Notes under the pieces: model-generated | What the model was told of the DNA's origin: nothing | Databases searched by the model: none | The model's input: only the letters and a program-made list of their open reading frames with translations | Program-made: the position numbers and the translations under genes | Assembly: GCA_022562615.1 (NCBI GenBank) | Contig: JADFOW010000004.1 | Span: 1-58,598, forward strand | Direction: 5' to 3' | From: Nitrososphaerota archaeon | GTDB taxonomy: Archaea > Thermoproteota > Nitrososphaeria > Nitrososphaerales > Nitrosopumilaceae | Length of the DNA: 58,598 bases | Shown here: in pieces, positions 50,930 to 58,537 of the stretch | Layout of the letters: each line of letters opens with the position of its first letter | How positions within the stretch are numbered: the first letter of the stretch is position 1

Positions 50930-51211
50930 ATGGTTTCGTATAGAACAAGCATGCAGATTGTTGGAGATCTTTTAACTGCTACTGAACAGTCTGGCCAAGA
51001 GGGAATCAAAACAACAAATTTGCTCACAAAGGCTAATCTATCGCATTCCAGACTATCCAAATTTCTGTCAAATTTAACCGGGGCAGGTTTGATTAACAAA
51101 ATTGAATTCGATGGAAGAAATACATTTGTAATTACCACAAAGGGGAGACAGTACTTGGAAACTTATGTAAAATTTGCAAACGTTGCCGAATCCTTTGGAT
51201 TAGAGCTTTAA
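50930..51211 (+). CDS. Winged-helix regulator (paralogue of 43739)
   Basis: 93 residues from ATG 50930. Aligns end to end with the regulator at 43739: Y-R-T-x-x-x-I-x-G-D-x-L, A-N-L-S-H-S-R-L-S-K-F-L, G-L-I-N-K-I, and T-K-G-R-Q-Y-L-E-T-Y. Roughly one third of positions are identical by eye. The TATA box at 50901-50908 is 26 nt upstream. Target unknown. Confidence 0.75.
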   Translation: MVSYRTSMQIVGDLLTATEQSGQEGIKTTNLLTKANLSHSRLSKFLSNLTGAGLINKIEFDGRNTFVITTKGRQYLETYVKFANVAESFGLEL

Positions 51212-51214
51212 AAT

Positions 51215-51451
51215 CTATTTCCTAGATCTTCTTTTAATATTAGCTTTTTGTCGTTCTTTTCGATTTTTGTATGAGCTATAAAGAACAATGATGCATATTC
51301 CTGCAATTGAACTATAAAATAATAGAATATAGGGTTGTTCTCGAATTTCCCCAGTAGCTGGAGATATAAATGAAATTGGTATGCTTACAATCAAAAAGAT
51401 TACTATCACTAGAAGATACTTATCCACAAATTGTCGGGGTTGCAAAACCAT
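51215..51451 (-). CDS. Small two-helix membrane protein (78 aa)
   Basis: 78 residues with two membrane helices (about 12-30 and 42-60) and a very basic C-terminus R-K-E-R-Q-K-A-N-I-K-R-R-S-R-K. It reads divergently from the next gene, with the AT-rich region 51452-51485 between the starts. Function unknown. Confidence 0.55.
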   Translation of the reverse strand: MVLQPRQFVDKYLLVIVIFLIVSIPISFISPATGEIREQPYILLFYSSIAGICIIVLYSSYKNRKERQKANIKRRSRK

Positions 51452-51485
51452 ATATCTTTTTGATTTACAAATTGATTATAGCAAA

Positions 51486-51662
51486 ATGATGATTAAAATT
51501 CTTGAAATTATAGGATTGGTGTTAATCGGTGGTACGGTTTATTCCTTTTTAGGAATGATGGGAAATGAATTACGTTGGCCAGTATTTTTTGGTTGTGCTG
51601 TAGGAACCCTTGCTATTATTATTTATCGGAAAAAGATTAGGCAAAAGGAAATTAAATCATAG
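51486..51662 (+). CDS. Small membrane protein (58 aa)
   Basis: From ATG 51486: 58 residues with two membrane helices (about 3-22 and 33-47) and a basic C-terminus K-K-I-R-Q-K-E-I-K-S. A TATA-like TATATC at 51451-51456 is about 32 nt upstream. Divergent pair with the membrane gene at 51215. Confidence 0.55.
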   Translation: MMIKILEIIGLVLIGGTVYSFLGMMGNELRWPVFFGCAVGTLAIIIYRKKIRQKEIKS

Positions 51663-51764
51663 TTTTAGGTTAGTTCAAGTTTAGTTTTTTAGATAAATTT
51701 GATCAAATGTTTTTTAATCGGCAGATCTATAAAGGATGGTTCAAGGAAATAGTGAGTGGAGCAT

Positions 51765-51851
51765 ATGACGGGTGAAGTGAAACAATGGTGGAAAGGGTTA
51801 GGAAAACAGCTTGAAACAGATATCGAAACCCTAGAAGATTCAGAATCATAA
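51765..51851 (+). CDS. Possible microprotein (28 aa)
   Basis: ATG 51765 with GGAG about 4 nt upstream opens 28 codons containing K-Q-W-W-K-G-L-G-K-Q-L and an acidic end. TATA-like TCTATAAA lies about 35-40 nt upstream. It could be real, but its length prevents a firm call. Confidence 0.35.
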   Translation: MTGEVKQWWKGLGKQLETDIETLEDSES

Positions 51852-51884
51852 AATTAAAAATTTTCATTTTTTTACAAAGTTAAA

Positions 51885-51958
51885 AGCCTCGAACGGGGTA
51901 CGAACCCGCGACCTAACGCTTACGAGGCGTTCGCTCTACCAGGCTGAGCTACCGAGGC
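51885..51958 (-). tRNA. tRNA-Thr (anticodon CGT)
   Basis: On the minus strand the acceptor GCCTCGG pairs with TCGAGGC (one G-T). Anticodon loop CTCGTAA presents CGT; the T-arm is CGGGTTCGTACCCCG-like. Discriminator T; no encoded CCA. 74 nt. Confidence 0.94.
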
Positions 51959-51981
51959 GCTTTTGGCTTATTCTATCAGAG

Positions 51982-51989
51982 TTTATAAA
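51982..51989 (+). promoter_or_regulatory. TATA box for phosphohexomutase
   Basis: TTTATAAA centred 27 nt before ATG 52012, a consensus thaumarchaeal TATA box implying a leaderless mRNA. Confidence 0.7.
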
Positions 51990-52011
51990 AAGCCTTTCTG
52001 GTTTTGATCAG

Positions 52012-53310
52012 ATGAAAAAAACTATTTCTGGGATTAGAGGTATTTTTGGGGACGATTTCACTTTAAAAGAAGTACTTCAGTTTTGCAATAATTTTTCTTC
52101 ATTAATTAAATCTCAAAAATGTGTAATTGGCAAGGATACAAGACCCTCAAGCACTATGGTTAAAGAAACCGCTTGTGCTGCATTAAGACAAAATGGCACA
52201 AATGTATTTGATCTTGGAACTGTGCCAACACCGGTTGTATTTCATGAATCCAGAAACTTTGGTGCAGGAATTGTTGTTACGTCCTCACATAATCCCATTG
52301 AATGGAATGGGTTGAAATTCATAATTGAGGGAAGAGGAATTAATGAGGATGAGCTGCCACAGATTTTAGAAACTCATGAAAATCAGCAGACATCTTTTGG
52401 TTCTGAAGAGATGATAGAGTCATCATACCTGGATGATGCTAAGAAGTTAATAGGAAATATAGAAAACACGCCTAAAATTGTTGTCGATATAGGGGGTGGG
52501 GCTGCAAAAGAATTTGCTCCAAAGTTACTGGAAGAATTAGGTTGCAGCGTACAGGTGATTAATCCAGATCTAGAAGGATGTAATAGAGGACCTGATCCCA
52601 CGGTAGATAATTTAACTGATCTTGTCTCCATATCTTCAGAAAAAGACATAGGATTTGCTTTTGATTTAGATGGAGATAGATTAGTTGTAGTTAGAAATGG
52701 AAAAAAACAAACTCCAGATGTTACTTTGGGTTTGGGAGTGGCAAAAGCTTTAGACCTTGGTTACAAAAATTTTGTTCTAAGTATTGACACTAGTGTTTCC
52801 ATTGAGAAATTTATCAAAGAAAACGGCGGAGTTGTTCAACGCTCTAAAGTAGGTGAAGCAAATGTTATAGATTTGATGATAAAAACAAAAGCTCAAGCGG
52901 GAGGTGAGGGAAGTAGTGCAGGCTTTATTCTACCTGAATTTAATTTCTGTAGAGAAGGAATTCTTACATGCGGCTTGATAGCATCCATGTTAGGAAACTC
53001 GAGATTTAACGAAGTGCTGAATTTTATGGAAAATTATTTTCAGATAAGAGAGAAAACAAATGTCGATTCAGTTTATCAGGACAAAGTAATGGAAAAAGTT
53101 GCAAGCAAACTAAATACAAAATATTCTGAAGTCATTACTCTAGATGGAATTAAAGGAATAATTGATGAGGACAGTTGGGTTTTGATCAGAAAATCAAACA
53201 CCGAAGACATTATTAGAATTTCAGTAGAATCAAACAACCTAGATAAATGTAGGAAAATTGTAAAAGAATCATCAGAAATAGTGAATCAATGTTATGAAGA
53301 AGTTAGATGA
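52012..53310 (+). CDS. Phosphohexomutase (phosphomannomutase/phosphoglucosamine mutase family)
   Basis: 432 residues. I-S-G-I-R-G-I-F-G-D at the start, I-V-V-T-S-S-H-N-P-I-E-W-N-G with the phosphoserine, F-A-F-D-L-D-G-D-R-L for metal binding, and G-G-E-G-S-S-A for substrate. GlmM-type glucosamine or PMM activity is possible; the substrate Ser/Thr loop does not decide. It overlaps the next gene by 17 nt. Confidence 0.88.
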   Translation: MKKTISGIRGIFGDDFTLKEVLQFCNNFSSLIKSQKCVIGKDTRPSSTMVKETACAALRQNGTNVFDLGTVPTPVVFHESRNFGAGIVVTSSHNPIEWNGLKFIIEGRGINEDELPQILETHENQQTSFGSEEMIESSYLDDAKKLIGNIENTPKIVVDIGGGAAKEFAPKLLEELGCSVQVINPDLEGCNRGPDPTVDNLTDLVSISSEKDIGFAFDLDGDRLVVVRNGKKQTPDVTLGLGVAKALDLGYKNFVLSIDTSVSIEKFIKENGGVVQRSKVGEANVIDLMIKTKAQAGGEGSSAGFILPEFNFCREGILTCGLIASMLGNSRFNEVLNFMENYFQIREKTNVDSVYQDKVMEKVASKLNTKYSEVITLDGIKGIIDEDSWVLIRKSNTEDIIRISVESNNLDKCRKIVKESSEIVNQCYEEVR

Positions 53311-54247
53311 AACTGAAATAATAAAAAAATTTCAAAAAATATTTGGAAACAAAAATTTTGTTTCAGAAGATGTAGAGTCCTTCAGTATAGGAAAAACAAA
53401 GATCATAGTCAAAGTCGACACCCTAGTTGAGAGCACAGATATTCCACCCAAAATGAGTCTAAAAGATGCTGCAAGAAAGAGTGTTGTGGCCTGTGTAAGT
53501 GATTTTGCCGCAAAGGGTGTAAAACCAAAATTTGGAGTAATTTCAGTAAACCTGCCTTTTGGAATTTCAGAAAAGGCCATAAATGAAATTGCAAAAGGAT
53601 TCAAAGAGGCCTCAAAAGAATTTAATTTTCATATTTTAGGCGGGGATACGAATGAAGGTAGGGAAATAGTACTTCATGTCTGTATTTTTGGATTTGCAGA
53701 GGGGATAGTCAACAGAAGAGGGGCAAAAGACGGAGATTTAATTTTTGTAACAGGTCCATTTGGATATACTGCAGCAGGGTTGCAAATAATGCTCAGGAAT
53801 CTGCGAGGAAACGATAGCTTTTCTAGAAAGGCCAAAAAATCAGTGATAAAACCAATGCCAAGACTAGATTTTGGTCTAAAAAATAAAAATCGGTTTTCGT
53901 CATCAATGGACTCAAGTGATGGTCTCTCCACGACCTTAAATGAAATGGCAAAACAAAGCAAATGTAAATTTGTTATAAACAATATTCCTTCTGAAAAAGG
54001 CATTGAAAAATTTTCCAAAGTGCACCGGAAAAATTTAGAAGCATTGGTTTTTCATGCAGGAGAAGAATATGAAATTGTATTTACTATTTCAAAAAAAGAT
54101 AAACCTAAAACAATTAGAAATGGCACTCTTACCAAGACACCAATTATTGAGATTGGCTATGTAACAAAAGGAAAGGGTGTGTTTATTGAAAAAGATAAGA
54201 AATTCAAATCCTTAGAAGACCTTGGTTGGCGTCATTTTAAAAAATAA
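53294..54247 (+). CDS. thiL: Thiamine-monophosphate kinase
   Basis: 317 residues. AIR-synthase fold: V-K-V-D-T-L-V-E-S-T-D with metal Asp, R-K-S-V-V-A-C-V-S-D-F-A-A-K-G, I-L-G-G-D-T-N-E-G, F-V-T-G-P-F-G and D-S-S-D-G-L-S. It makes thiamine diphosphate. Coupled to the phosphohexomutase by overlap, though the pathways are unrelated. Confidence 0.9.
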   Translation: MKKLDETEIIKKFQKIFGNKNFVSEDVESFSIGKTKIIVKVDTLVESTDIPPKMSLKDAARKSVVACVSDFAAKGVKPKFGVISVNLPFGISEKAINEIAKGFKEASKEFNFHILGGDTNEGREIVLHVCIFGFAEGIVNRRGAKDGDLIFVTGPFGYTAAGLQIMLRNLRGNDSFSRKAKKSVIKPMPRLDFGLKNKNRFSSSMDSSDGLSTTLNEMAKQSKCKFVINNIPSEKGIEKFSKVHRKNLEALVFHAGEEYEIVFTISKKDKPKTIRNGTLTKTPIIEIGYVTKGKGVFIEKDKKFKSLEDLGWRHFKK

Positions 54248-54254
54248 AATAAAA

Positions 54255-54614
54255 CTATTCTCCTGAAAAATAATCTTGTTCAGCTTTTTCTGCAATTTCG
54301 AAAATTTTCTCCCCAGGCAACTTAGTTACACAATCATTTATCCACAAATCATCCAAATGCTTTAGCGTGTCTGCATCCTCTTTTGGCATTGTGTCAAAAT
54401 TTATTTCAGAGTATTTTATTTGGATTTTAAATCCTTCAGTTGCAATTTTTTGGCATTTTTCTTCTAGTGCTATTTGTTGTGCCTCATTATCTATTGGTGC
54501 AAAGGATTGAAAAAGTATAGAACCCCCAAGTGCAACCATAACTGCAACTATAACCATGGCAAAAATTGATTTCACACGCAGAAAAGTCAATCCTTGTATT
54601 TGAAGTATTGTCAT
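54255..54614 (-). CDS. Hypothetical membrane-anchored protein (119 aa)
   Basis: 119 residues. One hydrophobic anchor (about 16-38: F-A-M-V-I-V-A-V-M-V-A-L-G-G-S-I) is followed by a helical domain containing two Cys (about 54 and 96) that could pair. Family unknown. It lies convergent to thiL with 7 nt between the stops. Confidence 0.6.
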   Translation of the reverse strand: MTILQIQGLTFLRVKSIFAMVIVAVMVALGGSILFQSFAPIDNEAQQIALEEKCQKIATEGFKIQIKYSEINFDTMPKEDADTLKHLDDLWINDCVTKLPGEKIFEIAEKAEQDYFSGE

Positions 54615-54658
54615 TTTATGAATTCGGGAAGAGTAGAGCTATTATAGAAAAATCAATG

Positions 54659-54667
54659 TTTTTTAAA
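54659..54667 (+). promoter_or_regulatory. TATA box for rps11
   Basis: TTTTTTAAA, the same nonamer as at nop5, centred 27 nt before TTG 54690. It supports initiation of S11 from a leaderless TTG. Confidence 0.65.
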
Positions 54668-54689
54668 CCCCTCAGGACCAAAGCAGATA

Positions 54690-55244
54690 TTGTCAGAAAC
54701 TGAAGCCAAGATCGAAAAAACAGAAACCCCAGTTGCAGAGAAACTAGCTGAAAGTAAGGGAGAAAAAGCTAAAGTTAAGAAAGAATCAAAAGCTGAAGTA
54801 AAGGAAGAATCAAAAGCTGAAGTAAAGACAAAACAAGCACCCCAGGTAAAAAAGGAGGGTCCTGCCAAGTGGGGAATTGCTCACATTTTCAGCAGTTACA
54901 ATAACACAATTATTCACATGACTGATCTTACCGGTGCTGAAACTGTTGCCCTTAGTTCGGGTGGAGTGCACGTTAATGCTGATAGATATGAGTCATCTCC
55001 TTTTGCTGCAATGAAAGCTGCAAATGCTGTAATAGATAAAGTAAGGGCAAAGGGATTTACTGGATTTCATATTAGAGTCCGAGCAGTGGGCGGAGTAGGT
55101 TCTAGAGTTCCGGGTCCAGGCGCACAAGCTGCCATCAGAGCCCTAGCTAGAGGGGGATTCAAAATTGGAAGGATTGATGATGTTACACCAATACCTCATG
55201 ATACCACTAGAAAGAAGGGTGGAAAAAGAGGAAGAAGAGTCTAG
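54690..55244 (+). CDS. rps11: 30S ribosomal protein S11 with charged N-terminal extension
   Basis: 184 residues. From about residue 55 the protein is standard S11: [37 protein letters not shown] and G-G-K-R-G-R-R-V. The preceding 55 residues are a Lys/Glu/Ala-rich extension with a tandem repeat. It lies alone, not in the S13-S4-S11-RpoD operon usual in archaea. Confidence 0.93.
   Translation: MSETEAKIEKTETPVAEKLAESKGEKAKVKKESKAEVKEESKAEVKTKQAPQVKKEGPAKWGIAHIFSSYNNTIIHMTDLTGAETVALSSGGVHVNADRYESSPFAAMKAANAVIDKVRAKGFTGFHIRVRAVGGVGSRVPGPGAQAAIRALARGGFKIGRIDDVTPIPHDTTRKKGGKRGRRV
54781..54827 (+). repeat. Tandem direct repeat in the S11 extension
   Basis: Two copies of a 23-bp unit (54781-54803 and 54805-54827), 24-bp period, encoding K-E-S-K-A-E-V-K and E-E-S-K-A-E-V-K. 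In-frame duplication lengthened the charged tail. Confidence 0.8.
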
Positions 55245-55555
55245 TAATCTAATAATTTTACTTTAATTTCACATCCTTTAGATTTAAAATAATCTCCCAT
55301 AAACTGTGTAATTTTGTCAGACTGAGTTCCTCTCTTATATTTTTCTAGCATGTCTGTAAATTTTTTTTCTATTCCAATCTGTAAATTAGGTTGAATTTCT
55401 AATTTGAAAAATGTCCAACCAAATTTAGAGTAGGGTTCGCTAAGTTGATAACCGTTTATGATGCCAACCAGAGTTTCCATGTGAGATAATGCCATCTTGA
55501 TTGCAAGTCTAGTATCGCTGTAATTTCTAGTACCAATCTCCAGGGTAGTACTCAT
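55241..55555 (-). CDS. Conserved hypothetical protein (104 aa)
   Basis: 104 residues, alpha/beta, with [16 protein letters not shown] and a final C-E-I-K-V-K-L-L. I do not recognise it, and it does not match KEOPS subunit Pcc1. The start overlaps the PDCD5 gene by 4 nt and the end overlaps the convergent S11 gene by 4 nt. Third gene of the RtcB operon. Confidence 0.6.
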   Translation of the reverse strand: MSTTLEIGTRNYSDTRLAIKMALSHMETLVGIINGYQLSEPYSKFGWTFFKLEIQPNLQIGIEKKFTDMLEKYKRGTQSDKITQFMGDYFKSKGCEIKVKLLDY

Positions 55556-55959
55556 TGATCATCATTATTTTTAGAACTGCTTAATTTTTCAGACAAGGAT
55601 ACAAACTTTCCATCTTGTTCTATGTTAATCGTTGTATTCATTCGTACCCTGAGTCCAATTGATCTAAATACTGCTAATAATTGACCGCCATCCATTTTTT
55701 CATCCAATTCTCCAGATTCGATTAATTTTGCAAGTTGTTCAACAATACTTTTAGTGTCCTTTGGAAATTGAGTCTCGGCATTTTCTAATACTTCGACACC
55801 TCGGAATCCTAAATAATTTACAACTACTTCCCGAGGACTCTTGGTTTCTTTTTCTTCTGATTCTTCCAATGACGGTGTTTGTTTTTGTGAGGAAATATTT
55901 CTCTGCATTTCTGCTAGTCTTTTTGCCTTTAATTTTTCTAGCTCAGGATCTTCGCTCAA
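55552..55959 (-). CDS. DNA-binding PDCD5/TFAR19-family protein
   Basis: 135 residues. N-terminal helix D-P-E-L-E-K-L-K-A-K-R-L-A-E-M-Q and C-terminal core L-A-K-L-I-E-S-G-E-L-D-E-K-M-D-G-G-Q-L are the PDCD5 pattern. A Ser/Glu/Lys linker (about 20-45) is longer than usual. Archaeal members bind DNA; role unclear. TTG start overlapping the rtcB stop (TTGA). Confidence 0.8.
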   Translation of the reverse strand: MSEDPELEKLKAKRLAEMQRNISSQKQTPSLEESEEKETKSPREVVVNYLGFRGVEVLENAETQFPKDTKSIVEQLAKLIESGELDEKMDGGQLLAVFRSIGLRVRMNTTINIEQDGKFVSLSEKLSSSKNNDDQ

Positions 55960-57404
55960 CCCTTAATCACGCCTATTGGTACGAGTTTTGCTACTTTTGT
56001 GGCTATACCTAAATCATGAGAGACACTCACTACTGCATCCACATCTTTGTAGGCCTGAGGAGTCTCCTCTACTACCCCGTCTCTAGTCATTGCTTTAAGG
56101 AATATCCCTTTATCATTTAATGATTTTTTAACGTCATTTTCGTTAAAATTTTTCCTGGCTTTTGTTCTAGACATGTTTCTTCCAGCTCCGTGAGCAGTTG
56201 ATCCAAAACTCAAATTCATTGAATTTGGTTGTCCTAGTAATATCCAACTGGAAGTACCCATCGAACCAGGAATTAAAACAGGTTGGCCAATGTCTCTATA
56301 CCTTGAGGGAATCTCGTCTTTGTGAGCTGGATATGCTCGTGTGGCACCTTTTCTATGAACTACAAGTTTTCTTTCTTCTCCGTTTACTTTATGTTTTTCA
56401 ACCTTTGCGATGTTGTGTGCAACATCATAAACTAGATTCATTTCTAGATCCGATTCACTCTGTTTGAAAACACGTTCAAAAGATTTTCTTGTCCAATGTG
56501 TAATCATTTGTCTGTTACTCCATGCATAGTTTAGTGCAGCAAACATTGCTTTTCTGTATGATTCTCCTTCCTCCGAAGTGTTTGGAACACATGCAAGTTC
56601 CCTGTCAGCCAAGTGAATATCATATTTTCCCATTGCTTGCTCAGCAACTCTAAGATAATCACTGCACACTTGGTGTCCAAATCCTCGTGAACCGCAATGA
56701 ATCAAAACTGTAATTGTTCCCTCTTCAATTCCCATTTTTTTTGCAGCTTCTTCATCATGAATCTCAGATACCTTTTGTACTTCAAGGAAATGATTTCCAG
56801 AACCCAATGATCCAAGTTGTGGCGCTCCTCTTTTTCTTGCCTTTTCTGAAACTTTGTTTGGATCAGCGTTATCTATTTGTCCGTTTTCTTCACATACATC
56901 AGAGTCGTCTGTAGAGCCATATCCATTATCAATTGCCCAACTGACTCCACGAACTAGAACCTCATCTAGTTGAGAAGGACTCAGTTTTATCGCACCTTTT
57001 GAGCCCACACCAGAGGGAATGGAGCTGAAAAGATCATTCACTAGTTCTTTGAGTTTTGCACGAACTGCATCTTCTGTCAAGTTTGAGCGAAGCAGTCTGA
57101 CTCCGCAATTAATGTCATACCCAACTCCACCTGGGCTAATCATACCGTCTTCTGCATCCATTGCGGCCACCCCACCAACAGGAAATCCATAGCCCTCATG
57201 ACCATCTGGAAGCACTATACTATGCCCTACAATTCCGGGGATAGTTGCGACATTTTTTGCCTGCTTGATTGTTCTATCAGTTAGCATTTTTTGGAGTAGT
57301 GCATCAGTTGCATAGATTCGGACAGGAACTTTCATTCCAAGGTTTGAATCAGCTTCAATTTCATATTGATTTTCAGCGATTTTTTTTGGAGTGCTTGCAG
57401 ACAT
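55956..57404 (-). CDS. rtcB: RtcB RNA ligase
   Basis: 482 residues from ATG 57404; a TTG at 57434 would add ten residues not seen in archaeal homologues. G-V-G-Y-D-I-N-C-G-V-R holds the metal/GMP Cys, H-C-G-S-R-G-F-G-H and G-S-M-G-T-S-S-W are ligand motifs, and S-T-A-H-G-A-G-R-N supplies the guanylylated His. It joins 2',3'-cyclic phosphate or 3'-phosphate to 5'-OH ends in tRNA splicing. First gene of the operon with PDCD5 and a hypothetical. Confidence 0.93.
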   Translation of the reverse strand: MSASTPKKIAENQYEIEADSNLGMKVPVRIYATDALLQKMLTDRTIKQAKNVATIPGIVGHSIVLPDGHEGYGFPVGGVAAMDAEDGMISPGGVGYDINCGVRLLRSNLTEDAVRAKLKELVNDLFSSIPSGVGSKGAIKLSPSQLDEVLVRGVSWAIDNGYGSTDDSDVCEENGQIDNADPNKVSEKARKRGAPQLGSLGSGNHFLEVQKVSEIHDEEAAKKMGIEEGTITVLIHCGSRGFGHQVCSDYLRVAEQAMGKYDIHLADRELACVPNTSEEGESYRKAMFAALNYAWSNRQMITHWTRKSFERVFKQSESDLEMNLVYDVAHNIAKVEKHKVNGEERKLVVHRKGATRAYPAHKDEIPSRYRDIGQPVLIPGSMGTSSWILLGQPNSMNLSFGSTAHGAGRNMSRTKARKNFNENDVKKSLNDKGIFLKAMTRDGVVEETPQAYKDVDAVVSVSHDLGIATKVAKLVPIGVIKG

Positions 57405-57508
57405 GTATATTGGTAAGATTTCCTTTAGAGACAATTTAAATCCTAAGTAGAGTTTTAGTCGAGATTTTTTAGGAAAATTTAAAGTCCATTTAAGATTAAA
57501 AATTATAG

Positions 57509-57715
57509 ATGGACAAGACTTACCAGGACAAACACAACAAGGGACTAGACATGCTGCAGGAATACAAAAATTATTTAGAAAAACAAGTAATAAATTTAAA
57601 AAAACTTGATGAGCAGTCTGAATTTATGAAGAGCTGGAATGAAAACACCATCAAGGAAAGACTAGAAGAAATTATTGTGATTGACAAGATACTGAAGAGC
57701 TTGGCTCGCCTCTAG
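57509..57715 (+). CDS. Hypothetical short coiled-coil protein (68 aa)
   Basis: 68 residues, ATG at 57509. Highly charged helix with heptads (Y-L-E-K-Q-V-I-N-L-K-K-L-D-E-Q). Divergent from rtcB. No known family. Confidence 0.55.
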   Translation: MDKTYQDKHNKGLDMLQEYKNYLEKQVINLKKLDEQSEFMKSWNENTIKERLEEIIVIDKILKSLARL

Positions 57716-57970
57716 AGCTAGCTTGAGATTATCAATTTGAGCAAAAATTATGGAGATTTTACGCACAATTTACTGATAATTTGTGTGAATGATTTCTCAG
57801 TGCGGGTTAAATGCAGTATTACCTCACCTACCTCATGCAATGGTGCAGTACAGAATTAGAGTCATTCAATTGTTTGTCGGTTACCAGACCATAGACAACC
57901 CCTAAAGATAGTATTCGTCTGTGCCATAGGAGTCATTTTAGCACCATTGCATTTTTCGATTAATCTAATG
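57716..57970. repeat. Gap with a 12-bp inverted repeat
   Basis: No convincing gene. Contains perfect inverted copies of ATGCAATGGTGC (57835-57846) and GCACCATTGCAT (57941-57952), separated by 94 nt, plus GAGTCATT near each arm (57857 and 57931). A 62-codon minus frame crosses it without a recognisable motif. The arms could bracket a non-coding RNA or a decayed element. Confidence 0.5.
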
Positions 57971-58216
57971 TCAACTATAGTTCTCAATAATTCCACTAAG
58001 AATATCCCCTGAAGCGCATCCATTAATCTGGTCGTTATAATGATAAGCAATTTTCAATACTCTTACATCTTCTTCGGTAAAATCATCTCTTTGTTCCAAA
58101 ATACATGCAAGGATATCAGTATGATAGAAATTTTGTACATACAAACTTTGTAAAACAATATCAGATGTCGCTATATTCATACTATCAATCAAGGAAATAA
58201 CCAGTTTTTCCATCAA
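57971..58216 (-). CDS. Hypothetical small protein (80-81 aa)
   Basis: 80 or 81 residues (start at 58213 or 58216). Contains M-E-K-L-V-I-S-L-I-D-S-M-N-I and a final S-G-D-I-L-S-G-I-I-E. No known domain; codon use is not distinctive, so it may be a real gene or a remnant. Confidence 0.4.
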   Translation of the reverse strand: MMEKLVISLIDSMNIATSDIVLQSLYVQNFYHTDILACILEQRDDFTEEDVRVLKIAYHYNDQINGCASGDILSGIIENYS

Positions 58217-58393
58217 ACCATCTTTCGTGATTTGTGAAGATAAAGGTGGAGCATGAAGAATGTGAATAAAACCAGGTGGTTTTGTGTGTGAGTTTAGAAA
58301 ATAGATGAATTATTTTGAAATTATCTTTTGGGAAGGATGAGAATTATACTAAATCAACAGCCGGTACAAATAGAGGTGTAAATACAGTTAACC

Positions 58394-58537
58394 ATGAACT
58401 GTCATCAAAAAAGTGAAGCTCATCTTTGGAGATATTCTAAGACCAATAAAACACGTAGATGTCTAAAATGTAAATCTTTAATCAAAATTACCAAAGAAGA
58501 ATTCGCCCTTAAATGGGGTATGGAAAAAAGAAAATAG
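58394..58537 (+). CDS. Small zinc-finger-like protein (47 aa)
   Basis: ATG at 58394 gives 47 residues: N-C-H-Q-K near the start, then C-L-K-C-K-S-L-I and a basic, helical C-terminus (F-A-L-K-W-G-M-E-K-R-K). Cys3/His4 and Cys23/Cys26 could bind one zinc. Plausible short gene, unknown function. Confidence 0.5.
   Translation: MNCHQKSEAHLWRYSKTNKTRRCLKCKSLIKITKEEFALKWGMEKRK

Noticed and set aside
54781-54827. Short tandem repeat as a possible CRISPR or mobile element
   Set aside because: Only two units, in frame inside S11, encoding the same peptide; explained by coding-sequence duplication.
55241-55555. KEOPS subunit Pcc1 as identity of the 104-residue protein
   Set aside because: Length is similar but the Pcc1 sequence pattern is not visible.
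57862-58050. 62-codon minus frame in the inverted-repeat gap
   Set aside because: Crosses one repeat arm, no motif, overlaps a better candidate frame at 57971-58216.
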